63,612 bases of DNA from Herpetosiphon gulosus (GCF_039545135.1 NZ_BAABRU010000023.1:1-63612), one strand, 5' to 3'. Positions 52,087 to 61,283 are shown, counted from the first letter of the stretch. Notes: a model not told the origin generated them from the letters alone. Numbers and translations: made by a program.

Positions 52087-53538
52087 ATGACGCAACTTAG
52101 CCGCCGTACATTCTTGAAAAGTCTCGTTGCAGGTGCTGTGGTAGTTGGTTTTGACCGTGCTACTAGTTCGTGGGTCACTTCGGCCCACGCCGCCGAGCAA
52201 CTCGCGCCAAATTTCCCAACGTTCGATGGTGTGCTCTACACCGATGCCGCTACCCGCGCTGAAGCAGCCGAAGATTACGGTCATATCATTCACCGTACGC
52301 CCAATGCTGTGCTTAAACCTGGCTCAGTCAATGATATTGTGCGCCTCGTTCGCTTTGCCAAAAATAACAATATTAAAATCTCAGGCCGTGGTCAAGGTCA
52401 CTCCACCTATGGTCAGCCCCAAATTCAAGGCGGGGTTGTGATCGATATGAGTACCCTCAACACGATTCATGAAATTGGCCGCGATTATGTCATTGCTGAT
52501 GCTGGCTTGAAATGGCATCAACTACTCGATAGCACTTTGGCTCAAGGCCTAACCCCACCCGTTATGACCGACTATATTGAGCTATCAATTGGTGGCACAT
52601 TGAGCGTCGGCGGGATTGGCGGAGCCAGCCATCAACATGGTGTGCAAATTGACAACGTGATCGAATTGACGGTTGTCACAGGCGAAGGTAACTTAGAAAC
52701 CTGTTCAAAAAACCGCAACAAAGATTTATTTGAATCGGTGCTTGGTGGCTTGGGCCAATTTGCAATTATCGTGCGGGCCAAACTCAAATTGATTCGCGCC
52801 GAAACCAGCGCCCGCGTATTCAACTTGTTCTACGACGATATCGAAACCTTTACTGGCGATCAAACCCGCTTGATCCGCGATGGGCGCTTCGATTATGTTG
52901 AAGGCCAAGTCGTGCCCAAAGCCGGTGGTGGCTGGAACTTTATGCTCGAAGCAGTAAGCTATTATTCAGGCAATAAGTTGCCCAATAACACCCGCTTGTT
53001 GCGCAATTTGAGCTATACCCAAGGCACTGAAGTTATCTCAGATACGACCTATTTCGCTTTCTTGAATCGCTTGGAAGCAACCGAAGCCTTCTTGCGCTCA
53101 ATCGGCGTTTGGTTCTTGCCACATCCATGGTTCGATGTGTTCGTCAAGAGCCGCCACGTCAACCAATATGTTGGCAATATCTTGGAAACCTTGACCCTAG
53201 ACGATACTGGCCAAGGCCCAATCTTGCTCTATCCAGTCAAGACCAATAAATTTACCAAGCCATTCTTCCGCGTACCCGATGGCGAAATCGTCTTCTTGTT
53301 TGATATTTTGCGCACTGCGCCAAATATTCCTGAAGTGATCAACGCCATGATGGCCAGCAACCGCGAGTTGTTTGAAACCAACCGCGATCTTGGTGGCAAC
53401 CGCTACGCAATTGGCGCAATCGAGTTTAGCCAAGCTGATTGGCAACAACACTTTGGCAATGTCTGGAATGACTTCCGCCGTGCCAAGAATCGCTACGATC
53501 CTTGCAATATCCTTGGTGGGGGCCAAGGCATATTCTAA
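52087..53538 (+). CDS. Tat-exported FAD oxidoreductase, cytokinin-dehydrogenase-like
   Basis: This 483-residue protein has a twin-arginine signal 'SRRTFLKSLVAGAVVVGF' (residues 5-22) ending near 'AHAAE'. The FAD domain of the vanillyl-alcohol-oxidase type contains 'ISGRGQGHSTYGQPQ', with His105 as the likely covalent flavin site, and 'SIGGTLSVGGIGG'. Asp162 in 'VMTDYIELSIGG' aligns with the catalytic Asp of plant cytokinin dehydrogenase. The tail 'KNRYDPCNILGGGQGIF' is also typical of that family. The substrate may be a secondary amine such as a cytokinin, but this is unproven. A perfect terminator follows. Confidence 0.88.
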   Translation: MTQLSRRTFLKSLVAGAVVVGFDRATSSWVTSAHAAEQLAPNFPTFDGVLYTDAATRAEAAEDYGHIIHRTPNAVLKPGSVNDIVRLVRFAKNNNIKISGRGQGHSTYGQPQIQGGVVIDMSTLNTIHEIGRDYVIADAGLKWHQLLDSTLAQGLTPPVMTDYIELSIGGTLSVGGIGGASHQHGVQIDNVIELTVVTGEGNLETCSKNRNKDLFESVLGGLGQFAIIVRAKLKLIRAETSARVFNLFYDDIETFTGDQTRLIRDGRFDYVEGQVVPKAGGGWNFMLEAVSYYSGNKLPNNTRLLRNLSYTQGTEVISDTTYFAFLNRLEATEAFLRSIGVWFLPHPWFDVFVKSRHVNQYVGNILETLTLDDTGQGPILLYPVKTNKFTKPFFRVPDGEIVFLFDILRTAPNIPEVINAMMASNRELFETNRDLGGNRYAIGAIEFSQADWQQHFGNVWNDFRRAKNRYDPCNILGGGQGIF

Positions 53539-53557
53539 GCCGAAGATCGTGATTTCC

Positions 53558-53590
53558 AACGCCTATCGAGCAATTCGATAGGCGTTTTTT
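53558..53590 (+). terminator. Intrinsic terminator after the flavoprotein gene
   Basis: The stem AACGCCTATCGA / TCGATAGGCGTT is followed by TTTTTT. Confidence 0.88.
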
Positions 53591-53636
53591 GTTTGGTGAT
53601 TGATCCACGAAGTGCCTAGGGACGAGGGATCAGGAT

Positions 53637-53710
53637 TTAACGCAGAGGCACAGAGAATTGTATGGCGATAGGCTTTTAGCGATTGATCCATGAAGAGCAC
53701 GAAGCGGAAG
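53637..53710. repeat. Degraded intergenic repeat
   Basis: It contains 'TTAACGCAGAGGCACAGAG' and 'CATGAAGAGCACGAAG' modules of the intergenic family, followed by short 'catccctcatccttcat' direct repeats up to about 53820. The 53539-53965 gap otherwise holds the terminator and the promoter of the next gene. Confidence 0.6.
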
Positions 53711-53878
53711 TTATGGGCTATGGATGGGCTTTTGAGGTTATTATAGTCTTGGTTGAAAATCTGAATCCTAGTCCTAGCTGCTTCATCCCTCATCCTTCAT
53801 CCCTCATCCTTCATCCTACGGCTTGTCATAGTGTAGCCTAGTGCTTTTGGGGGTCAGCAAACCCGACCGTGTATACGC

Positions 53879-53906
53879 TTGACATCTGCGCAGGCTATGC
53901 TATGCT
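53879..53906 (+). promoter_or_regulatory. Promoter of the 53966-ssb unit
   Basis: TTGACA (53879-53884) and TATGCT (53901-53906) are 16 bp apart. Confidence 0.65.
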
Positions 53907-53965
53907 GTTTAGAACAAATGTACTGAATCATAAAAAAGCGCTATTTGACGAATGGGGAACCGAGT

Positions 53966-54544
53966 ATGCAAGCCAAGCAACAGCTAAAATATGCCTTAGT
54001 GGAGTACACCACCAACAAAAACTTTTGCAATGTTTACGATGCAATGGGTATCGAGCGGCTTGAATGGGAAGTTGTGAGCTATGATCGGGCACGGCGAGTG
54101 CATCTTGATCGGGCTAACGCTTACTTGCCAATTTTGCGCTGTAAATTGTTGGTGCACCACACCTTAACTGGCAAGGCCTTTGAGCCAGGTTGGAAGCTTG
54201 AAGTATTCGGTGGCTCGGTTCGCGACGATGGGATCGAAAGTCGCTTATTTAAAGTCGAATGCGATCCTGGTGCTGATCATAAGTTTGCCCGCTTCCCAAT
54301 CCGTTTGTCAATCACGATTGGCCCAGGCAAGCAAACTGCAACTGGCGGCATTGCCCCCGATGGCAAGCCAACCACCCAAATGGCGATGCGCTTTCCTGCC
54401 GACGATTGGCTGGGCATTTGCCTTGAAATTCGCGACTTTTTGCAACAGCACCAAGGCCGATTGGAGGCCTATCGCAAATCAACTCAGCGCGAACGGCTTG
54501 AAAACCGCCGCAAAGATAGTCCTGCTCACAGCGCTGCCGCTTGA
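53966..54544 (+). CDS. Unknown protein encoded upstream of ssb
   Basis: This 192-residue protein begins 'MQAKQQLKYALVEYTTNKNF' and has a basic, Arg-rich C-terminus. The central region is beta-rich ('GWKLEVFGGSVRDDGIESRLFKVECD'). It has no signal peptide, membrane segment or recognised motif. The ATG at 53966 is preferred over the TTG at 53945 because a GGGGA lies upstream. It is followed after 52 bp by ssb on the same strand, and a consensus promoter lies before it. A role in DNA metabolism is possible by position only. Confidence 0.75.
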   Translation: MQAKQQLKYALVEYTTNKNFCNVYDAMGIERLEWEVVSYDRARRVHLDRANAYLPILRCKLLVHHTLTGKAFEPGWKLEVFGGSVRDDGIESRLFKVECDPGADHKFARFPIRLSITIGPGKQTATGGIAPDGKPTTQMAMRFPADDWLGICLEIRDFLQQHQGRLEAYRKSTQRERLENRRKDSPAHSAAA

Positions 54545-54596
54545 GTATTGATAGATACATGACGAGTTTTTACGTTAAAACGGAGGATCTACTACT

Positions 54597-55172
54597 ATGG
54601 CCAAGGATCTCAACAAAGTTCAATTGACTGGGCGTTTAGGTGCAGACCCTGAGATGCGTTTTACGCCCCAAGGCACTGCTGTCACTACCTTTCGGGTGGC
54701 TTCAAACCGCTCGTGGAAAACAGCTGAAGGCGAACAACGTGAAGATACCGAATGGTTTTCAATTGTCGCGTGGAATAAACTCGCCGAAATTTGTAATCAA
54801 TATTTGAATAAAGGCACTCGCGTTTATATCGAAGGCCGATCACAAACCCGCTCGTGGGTTGAGGAACAAAGCGGTCAAACCCGCTATAAAACCGAGATTG
54901 TGGCCAATGATATGATTATTCTCGATGGCCGGCGCGAGGGCGTGGCTTACAACGCTGAGGAGCCAGAAGAAGAATGGGCTAGCCCGCCTGAGCCAGCTCC
55001 AGTTGCCCGACCTGCCGCTGCCCGACCTGCTGCCCCTGCTCGCAGCAATGGCAATGGTGGTAGTGCTGCTCCCGCCAAAGCACCAGCTCGTAGCGCTGCT
55101 CCAGCTGCAACCCAAACACGGCCAGCCTCGCGCAAGCCAGTGGTAACCGACGAAGACGACTTGCCGTTTTAA
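54597..55172 (+). CDS. ssb: Single-stranded DNA-binding protein
   Basis: In this 191-residue protein, residues 1 to about 110 are the OB-fold ('LNKVQLTGRLGADPEMRFTP', 'TEWFSIVAWNKLAEICNQYL', 'KGTRVYIEGRSQTRSW'). Next comes an Ala/Pro/Arg-rich flexible linker, then the acidic tip 'DEDDLPF', which recruits repair and replication proteins. GGAGG precedes the ATG. A perfect 12-bp hairpin follows the stop. Confidence 0.97.
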   Translation: MAKDLNKVQLTGRLGADPEMRFTPQGTAVTTFRVASNRSWKTAEGEQREDTEWFSIVAWNKLAEICNQYLNKGTRVYIEGRSQTRSWVEEQSGQTRYKTEIVANDMIILDGRREGVAYNAEEPEEEWASPPEPAPVARPAAARPAAPARSNGNGGSAAPAKAPARSAAPAATQTRPASRKPVVTDEDDLPF

Positions 55173-55195
55173 ATTATTGCTTGGCTCCCGATTGC

Positions 55196-55225
55196 AACAC
55201 CACCGTCCTGCACGACGGTGGTGTT
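55196..55225 (+). terminator. Terminator-like hairpin after ssb
   Basis: The perfect stem AACACCACCGTC / GACGGTGGTGTT has a 6-nt loop but only a weak T tail. Confidence 0.65.
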
Positions 55226-55394
55226 CGCTTAAGCTCTATACAATGTGCACAAAGCTATTCACAAATTTAACAATTGACAGCCAAGGAAGCGCTTGCATGA
55301 GTTGCCACACTATGCCATAATTCAGCATCAGATTGTGCAAATTGCTAGAGAGGCGATTTTTAACTAAAATCGTCGCCAAGTTTAGGTATCGATC

Positions 55395-56828
55395 GTGGCA
55401 ACTCTATATGAAATTTGGCGCTTGGCCTTACCGCCAACAACCAGCCTACGAGCTGGCGAGGCCAACACCCTTGCAGTGCGGGCAGTTGTGCTGGCACGCC
55501 CAACCCAACCAGCCCTCCCCGATCTTGCTGGCTCCGAAGTTGTGCTCGTTAGTACAACCGTCTTGGATTCGTTGCGGCTTTCGTTAGCACGCTTGATTGA
55601 GCGTTTGAATGGGACTTCGGTGTTGGCGGTTGGCCTCACCGGAATGGTTGATGAACGGGCAGTGGCGGCGGCGGAAACTGCCAATATTACCTTGTTTGAA
55701 TTGCCACATAACGCCGATTTACGCATGGTGCAACGTGAAAGTGAGCGGTTGCTCTCTGATCCTGAAGCCCAATATGAACGCCGAGCCGCTCAGCTCTATA
55801 GTGCTTTAACCACGAATGGATTGAGTGAGGGCCGCACAACGCTCTTGCGCATGCTTGAACTTTGGACTGGCCATAGTGTGGTTTTTCCGGCTGATGCGGG
55901 GATGCCAACCACCGTGCCAGTGCTGCTGGATGGACATCGCGTGGGATTTCTGGGCAGCATCGGCAGCCATCCGTGGGATGCAGGGGCGCTCGAACAAGGC
56001 TCAGCCGCATTATCGTTGCTACTCGATAAAGAACGGGCAATCGAAGCCACCGAGGATCGTTTGCGTGGCAGCGTGCTTGAATCGTTGTTGGCAGGGATTC
56101 CCTTGGATGTGCCTGGCCAACGGCGGGCAGCTGAGCAAGGCATTTTGCTCGATTCAGCTTATGCCCTAGCTGCTTTACGCCCCCAAGATTCCTTGCAGAT
56201 CGATCGGGTGATGGCGGCGGTGCGCCGAGCTTGCGATCGCTTGCGCTATCCGGCGTTTATCGCTGATCACGATGGAATTATTGTGTTGGCCATGCCGATC
56301 GATAGCCTTGATAATCCTGAGCAGCGGTTGCGCGAGGTTCACAGCGCCTTGCATGAAGCCAGTTGGGTACTTGATGGCGGCTTCGGCATTGCATCGGAAA
56401 ACGGCGCATGGTCAGGGGCTTGGGCCGAGGCAATCGGCGCATTACGGTTGGGCCGCGAATTACTAGGGGCGGGCGTGTTGGCTGGTGGAGCCGAATTAGG
56501 CGTTTATCGGCTACTACTGAGCGTGGCAGACTCAGCTCGTGCTAGAATGTTTTATGATCGGACGATTGGCCCATTAGCTGCTCATGATGCCAAACAAGAT
56601 GGCGACCTGTTGTACACCCTACAAATGTTCTTTGCTTATCTTGGCAACCATAGTCAGGCCGCAGCAGCGCTGCATATTCACCGTAATACCCTCCTCTATC
56701 GGCTTGGTCGAATTGAAAATATTACATCGCATCATCTCGACCGTGCGCCTGATCGGCTGGCATTACAGTTGGGTTTAGCCCTGCATCGGATCTATCAGAG
56801 CCAAAAGCCTGATCTAAAAAAGGCGTAG
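55395..56828 (+). CDS. PucR/CdaR-type transcriptional regulator
   Basis: This 477-residue protein has an N-terminal PucR-type purine-catabolism domain (about 1-120, 'VLAVGLTGMVDERAVAAAE', 'FELPHNADLRMVQRES'). A middle GAF-like/GGDEF-derived part follows, then a C-terminal HTH_30 ('NHSQAAAALHIHRNTLLYRL'). The class typically senses metabolites and activates catabolic genes. The start is GTG at 55395. The neighbouring genes do not reveal the regulon. It is transcribed alone or with 56916. Confidence 0.9.
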   Translation: MATLYEIWRLALPPTTSLRAGEANTLAVRAVVLARPTQPALPDLAGSEVVLVSTTVLDSLRLSLARLIERLNGTSVLAVGLTGMVDERAVAAAETANITLFELPHNADLRMVQRESERLLSDPEAQYERRAAQLYSALTTNGLSEGRTTLLRMLELWTGHSVVFPADAGMPTTVPVLLDGHRVGFLGSIGSHPWDAGALEQGSAALSLLLDKERAIEATEDRLRGSVLESLLAGIPLDVPGQRRAAEQGILLDSAYALAALRPQDSLQIDRVMAAVRRACDRLRYPAFIADHDGIIVLAMPIDSLDNPEQRLREVHSALHEASWVLDGGFGIASENGAWSGAWAEAIGALRLGRELLGAGVLAGGAELGVYRLLLSVADSARARMFYDRTIGPLAAHDAKQDGDLLYTLQMFFAYLGNHSQAAAALHIHRNTLLYRLGRIENITSHHLDRAPDRLALQLGLALHRIYQSQKPDLKKA

Positions 56829-56915
56829 AATAGAGGACAATCGAAGGAGCAGGCGCTATCGTGGCGATAGCGTCCAACATTGTTGTACTCGACACACGAT
56901 TGTTCGGAGGATTGT

Positions 56916-57347
56916 ATGCGGCTCTGGCGTAAAACAGTGGTACGGGCAACGCTCTTGTTCAGTGATTCTGGGGTAATGGTTGAAGCCTACGATGAATATA
57001 TGTTTAGTGAAACCTCGCCACCCTTAGTTGTCGGTAAATATCGCGAAATTCCTGCGCCACGTGGCGCTGCGGTCTTTGCGATTCAATTTACCCATGTGAT
57101 CACCGAAATCTTTCAGGCGCTCCAAACCTTTAAACTTCAATACTACTTGCCTCAACAACCTAATTCGTTTTTGGAAGATTATCTGAGTGGGCCAGGGGCT
57201 GATGCTGATCTATCGTTGCGGGCAGTCGCAAGCGGAGCCGATTCGCTTAATCGTGATCAAAAACGGGTGATTTGTACCCTATTATCGAAAAGTGACCCAC
57301 AAGCATGGGAGCGTTCACGCGAATTTCGGCAACTGTTAGAAAAATAG
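56916..57347 (+). CDS. Unknown protein
   Basis: This 143-residue protein begins 'MRLWRKTVVRATLLFSDSG' and is soluble, with an alpha-helical middle ('IQFTHVITEIFQALQTFKLQYYL'). No family is recognised. The ATG at 56916 is chosen because GGAGG lies 5 nt upstream; the frame is open further back to 56880. It lies between the PucR-like gene and a gene with OB-like features. Confidence 0.75.
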   Translation: MRLWRKTVVRATLLFSDSGVMVEAYDEYMFSETSPPLVVGKYREIPAPRGAAVFAIQFTHVITEIFQALQTFKLQYYLPQQPNSFLEDYLSGPGADADLSLRAVASGADSLNRDQKRVICTLLSKSDPQAWERSREFRQLLEK

Positions 57348-57458
57348 GTGCTGGATGCCATTTGATTGTGGCAGCCAACGCCCTAGCCAAATTGACAATG
57401 ACTCAAGATTTCACCATAATGGTGCAAGATTCACTCATTGGACAATGGTTTAAACGTT

Positions 57459-58145
57459 ATGGCGCAACCAATAGATTTGCTGGTTTTGGCAGTATCGCGG
57501 GTGAAAAAAGGTGTGGCCTTAGCAGGCATGAGCACCGAAGCTCACCCGATTACTGGTCGGGTGTGGATCGATATTGTGCGGGCTGATGGCCCACTACAAT
57601 TGAGCGATCTAACGTTCGCTGATGGTTCGTTGATCAAACCTGGTGATGTCGTGCGTTGGGAAGGCTTGGAGCCGCATCCACAACCGCCATTTGTTGAGCA
57701 ATGGGCGATCAGCGCTGCTTCCAGCAAACAGTTGCTGCGACATATCACACCAGAACGTTATGCCAAATTTTTACCAGAGCATCTCGACCAAGATCCGGCG
57801 GCGGTACTCGAACGCCGCGAACGCTCGTTATGCCTAATTCAAGCCCACGAAGTGCATGCGATGTTTGAACGGGAAGAAAAACGCTTCAAAAGCTATATGC
57901 TGTTTGATTTGCTAGGCTTGGAAAGCGTTGATGAAACTCCAGTGACTGATGTGGCTTGGCGTGCCTTTGGTCAACAATGGATGCAATCTGAAGGTGTCGA
58001 TGAATTAGCCTTTGATCCCGATGATTTACAGGCTCGCTTTGGGCCAATTTATCTGGTGATTGGGATTCATGGCAATAGTTTGTTGGTACGTGGGGTTCAC
58101 ACGGTGCCAGCCTATGCCGCAAGGATCGACCCAACTCGGCTGTAA
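57459..58145 (+). CDS. Unknown protein, possibly dual-OB-like
   Basis: In this 228-residue protein the N-terminal part ('LLVLAVSRVKKGVALAGMST', 'GRVWIDIVRADGP', 'LIKPGDVVRWEGLEPHPQPPF') is loosely like dual-OB-fold proteins that recognise nucleic acids or nucleotides, but the likeness is weak. The rest is not recognised. A TTG at 57438 is an alternative start. It is followed after 11 bp by the cyclase gene, so the pair is likely co-transcribed. Confidence 0.68.
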   Translation: MAQPIDLLVLAVSRVKKGVALAGMSTEAHPITGRVWIDIVRADGPLQLSDLTFADGSLIKPGDVVRWEGLEPHPQPPFVEQWAISAASSKQLLRHITPERYAKFLPEHLDQDPAAVLERRERSLCLIQAHEVHAMFEREEKRFKSYMLFDLLGLESVDETPVTDVAWRAFGQQWMQSEGVDELAFDPDDLQARFGPIYLVIGIHGNSLLVRGVHTVPAYAARIDPTRL

Positions 58146-58156
58146 GGGAGGGCATG

Positions 58157-59995
58157 ATGGCGCTTAAGCCGTTTCGCCTAAAACAATCGACCATCGTACC
58201 GCTAAGCGTAGCTGAGGTTTGGGAAATTGCTGCGCAAACCAGCAAAGTTAACCACGCCGTTGGCCTGCCACCGTTGGTTTATAGCGAACGAACACGCAGC
58301 GATGGTGTGCGCGAGGTGGTTGGTACTGCCCGCCAATATGGCCTGCCAGTACAATGGGTCGAGCATCCCTTTGAATGGATTTACCAAAAAGAGCTGTGGG
58401 TTGAACGAGTTTTTGAGCATTTTCCTCCGTTAGATCGCTTGATTGGTGGCACAATTCTCATCCCGCATACCTCGATTAGTACCGAAGTTGAAACGTTTGT
58501 CGATGTTTTTCCCAAGAATCTGCTGGGCTACCCAGTTGGTTGGTTTGTGGCTAATCAGATGATTACTGGGCAAGCGGCTTTTTTTCGCTCAGTGGCCCAA
58601 AAGCCCAATGCTGCCAACTATTTTCCGCCAGCTCGCAAAGTTCGCGCTAATCGTAATGTGTTGCAGGAGTTGCGTAACCGTATGCGCGATTTACCCTGCG
58701 ATCAGCAATTAATCGATCGTTTGTTTGAGTTGATTCAAACTCAACGCGATGAAGATGTTGCCACCATGCGACCATTTGTGTTGGCTGATGCCTGGGGCGC
58801 TGAACGACTTAACCTGCTGCGAGTTTTTTTATATGCCACTTGGACGGGCCTGCTCGATATGAATTGGGATGTGTTATGCCCCAATTGTCGGGTTGCCCGC
58901 GAACCCTCGCCGCATTTGCGCGACCTAACTGCGACCGCCCATTGTGAAGTCTGCAATATTCGCTACGATATCAATTTTGATGAGTATGTTGAATTGCGTT
59001 TCTCGGTCAATCCCAAGGTGCGCAGTGCTAGCAATGCAACCTTCTGTGCACTTGGCTCACCAGCTTTGAATGAGCATATCGTAGCCCAAGCACGGCTCAA
59101 GCCCAACGAACAACGTGAATTAACGGTTCAGCTTGGGGCTGGTGGCTATCGCTTGCGCATGTTAGGGATTGAGCAACGCTGCGCGATTCAAGCCCACGCT
59201 GCTGGTGCAACCAACGCCACGATCAATTTAACTGCCGCTGGCCCAGATCAAGCGGCATTAAATGTGGCAAATCGACCAGTAAGCCTGAATGTGCATAACA
59301 CCACCGATCGCGAACAACTGTTGATTATCGAGCACGATGCTTGGGGCGTTGGTCGGGTCAGTGCCTCATTGGTTTCGACTTTGCCCGAATTCCGCTCATT
59401 ATTCTCATCGGAAGTTTTAGCACCTGGCTTGGGTTTGGCAATCAAAAATCTGACAATCTTGTTTAGTGATATTAAAAATTCAACCCCGATGTACGAAAAG
59501 CATGGCGACTCAAGCGCCTATGCCATGGTGCGCGACCATTTCGATGTGCTATTCAAGGCGATCGAACAACACAATGGCTCGATTGTAAAAACGATTGGCG
59601 ATGCAGTAATGGCGGTATTTGCTAGCCCAAGCGATGGCGTTTCGGCTGCCTTGGCAATTCATCATAATATGCAGCAAGCCAACCAAGCTCGCCCTGAGCG
59701 TCCGCCAATTGTAATCAAAATTGGCCTGCATACAGGAACTTGTATTGCAGTTAATGCCAACGAAGTGCTTGACTACTTTGGCACAACCGTCAATGCTGCG
59801 GCACGTGCTCAAGGCCTCAGTGTTGGCGATGATGTAGTATTGACTTCCGATGTGATGGAATCGGCAGGTGTGCGGACAATCCTCAGCCAACACGATCTGC
59901 TAAGCGAACCTTTCACTCACAATCTCAAAGGCATATCGCAAGTATTTACGCTCTATCGGCTGATGCCAATGGCTCAACGCGAGCATCGAGCATAG
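58157..59995 (+). CDS. Class III adenylate/guanylate cyclase with START-like and DUF5939-type domains
   Basis: In this 612-residue protein, residues about 5-150 look like a START/SRPBCC lipid- or ligand-binding fold ('FRLKQSTIVPLSVAEVWEIA'). The middle carries a zinc-like motif 'CPNC...CEVC' (about 244-275), fitting DUF5939-type proteins. Residues about 425-600 are a class III cyclase domain: metal Asp in 'ILFSDIKNST' and 'IGDAVMAVF', and Asn/Arg in 'TTVNAAARAQG'. It should make cAMP or cGMP from NTP on sensing an unknown ligand. ATGATG occurs at the start; the second ATG (58157) has better spacing from GGAGG. Confidence 0.88.
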   Translation: MALKPFRLKQSTIVPLSVAEVWEIAAQTSKVNHAVGLPPLVYSERTRSDGVREVVGTARQYGLPVQWVEHPFEWIYQKELWVERVFEHFPPLDRLIGGTILIPHTSISTEVETFVDVFPKNLLGYPVGWFVANQMITGQAAFFRSVAQKPNAANYFPPARKVRANRNVLQELRNRMRDLPCDQQLIDRLFELIQTQRDEDVATMRPFVLADAWGAERLNLLRVFLYATWTGLLDMNWDVLCPNCRVAREPSPHLRDLTATAHCEVCNIRYDINFDEYVELRFSVNPKVRSASNATFCALGSPALNEHIVAQARLKPNEQRELTVQLGAGGYRLRMLGIEQRCAIQAHAAGATNATINLTAAGPDQAALNVANRPVSLNVHNTTDREQLLIIEHDAWGVGRVSASLVSTLPEFRSLFSSEVLAPGLGLAIKNLTILFSDIKNSTPMYEKHGDSSAYAMVRDHFDVLFKAIEQHNGSIVKTIGDAVMAVFASPSDGVSAALAIHHNMQQANQARPERPPIVIKIGLHTGTCIAVNANEVLDYFGTTVNAAARAQGLSVGDDVVLTSDVMESAGVRTILSQHDLLSEPFTHNLKGISQVFTLYRLMPMAQREHRA

Positions 59996-60036
59996 AAAAT
60001 GAGATAGCAGGCACGATTGTTAATGTCGTAAACAAT

Positions 60037-60087
60037 TTTGATCAGGCTAAATGGCAATCGCGTTTTGGCCAATATCGAAATACCTAA
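60037..60087 (+). pseudogene. 3' fragment of a DUF2283-like gene
   Basis: 'FDQAKWQSRFGQYRNT' plus stop is nearly identical to the end of the gene at 32024-32425 ('FDQAEWQLRFGQYR'). No upstream part is present, so it is a remnant left by duplication or deletion. Confidence 0.65.
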
Positions 60088-60116
60088 ATTCTATATTGTG
60101 ATTGAGAGAGTGTGCT

Positions 60117-60881
60117 ATGACAACCGATCTGTTGCAGACTGCCCGCCATGCATTGCAAGACCATAATTATCCCTTAGCTCAACAGCAATTGATTACACTT
60201 GTGCGTGCTAATCCTCAAAATGGCGAAGCATGGTGGCATTTAGCACAAACGTTTGATGACCCCCTAAAACGCCAAGATTGTTTGGAGCGTGCTCAGCGTC
60301 ATGGCTACTCACCACCAGGAGCGATAGCCGAACCTGAAATCATTTTGCCATGGGAACAAACTGATGCATGGAATAGCCCTATGCCAGTGCCTAATCCCTC
60401 AACTGCGGTTGCGCCACCACAGCCAAGCAGTTCTGGGGCTGCTAATCCGAGCCAGCCAGCACCAAGTGCTGCGCATCAGTTGCCAGCTGCACCACCCTAC
60501 CCAACGCTTAAACCAGCCGATCTACGCCAAATTGTCAGTATTCTGAAAAGCCCAGTATCACGAGATCAGCAAGTTCAGTCGGTTATGGGCATGTTTCATT
60601 GCTCTGTTGAGCATGCAGATACGCTCTTGCAAGGGGTTGCTTACCACTACCCTGAGCAGTTTGCTAGCCCAATTAAGCGCAACCTCTATAGAATCTCGCT
60701 TGAAGCGGCTAGTGTTCTTTTAGGTGTGATATTGATACTGATTGCGGGCTTTTTGATGTTCAATCCAGACCGGACTTCTAGCCTTAAATGGCCAGTTCGC
60801 CTGTTTTTCGTGGGCATCTTTATTACGCTGACCGCATCCTATCGCGTATTTAGGCTGATGTATAACACTCCTGAACAGTAG
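60117..60881 (+). CDS. TPR-like protein with C-terminal membrane hairpin
   Basis: In this 254-residue protein, residues about 1-65 form TPR-like helices ('ARHALQDHNYPLAQQQLITL', 'WWHLAQTFDDPLKRQDCLERA'). A Pro/Ala/Ser-rich linker (about 75-140) follows, then a small helical part ('ILKSPVSRDQQVQSVMGMF') and two closely spaced transmembrane helices near the end ('VLLGVILILIAGFLMF', 'VRLFFVGIFITLTASYRVF'). The likely topology is cytoplasmic N-terminus. The ATG at 60117 follows a GAGAG stretch. The function is unknown. Confidence 0.78.
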   Translation: MTTDLLQTARHALQDHNYPLAQQQLITLVRANPQNGEAWWHLAQTFDDPLKRQDCLERAQRHGYSPPGAIAEPEIILPWEQTDAWNSPMPVPNPSTAVAPPQPSSSGAANPSQPAPSAAHQLPAAPPYPTLKPADLRQIVSILKSPVSRDQQVQSVMGMFHCSVEHADTLLQGVAYHYPEQFASPIKRNLYRISLEAASVLLGVILILIAGFLMFNPDRTSSLKWPVRLFFVGIFITLTASYRVFRLMYNTPEQ

Positions 60882-60954
60882 TCGTGGCACAGCATTTGCT
60901 TTTATAGAATTGTGTAAAAGACAGATAGTTGTAGTGATAACAAAGGAGTTAGCA

Positions 60955-61254
60955 ATGAGTAACTTAGGCGAACGGATTAAAGGTAAAGCTGAAGAAATAT
61001 ATGGCGATGCCAAAGAACGGCTTGGCGATGCCTTAGATAACGAACAAATGCAAGCTGAAGGCCGCGCAACCGAACTCAAAGGCGAAGCTCGCCAAGAGGC
61101 CGCCAAAGCCGCCGAACGGCTCGGTGGTATGACCGATGAAGCCAAAGGCAACCTCAAACAAGTAGCTGGCGATTTGTTGAACAACGAACAAATGCAAGCT
61201 GAAGGCATCGCTGAAGAGCTTAAAGGCGAAGCCCGCCGTAAAGCCAACCAATAA
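60955..61254 (+). CDS. CsbD-like stress protein with two repeats
   Basis: This 99-residue hydrophilic helical protein has two CsbD units: 'ERIKGKAEEIYGDAKERLGD' and 'DEAKGNLKQVAGDLLNN', each followed by 'NEQMQAEG-x5-LKGEAR'. The repeated block shows internal duplication. AAAGGAG precedes the ATG at 60955. CsbD-like proteins accumulate under general stress. A strong terminator follows. Confidence 0.9.
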   Translation: MSNLGERIKGKAEEIYGDAKERLGDALDNEQMQAEGRATELKGEARQEAAKAAERLGGMTDEAKGNLKQVAGDLLNNEQMQAEGIAEELKGEARRKANQ

Positions 61255-61283
61255 GCTATCAACGACTCCCTAGCAATAGCTCA

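Noticed and set aside
56854-56872. Hairpin CGCTATCG/CGATAGCG taken as a terminator after the PucR-like gene
   Set aside because: No T run follows on either strand, and it lies in the leader of the next gene. It may be an operator, but the evidence is too weak.
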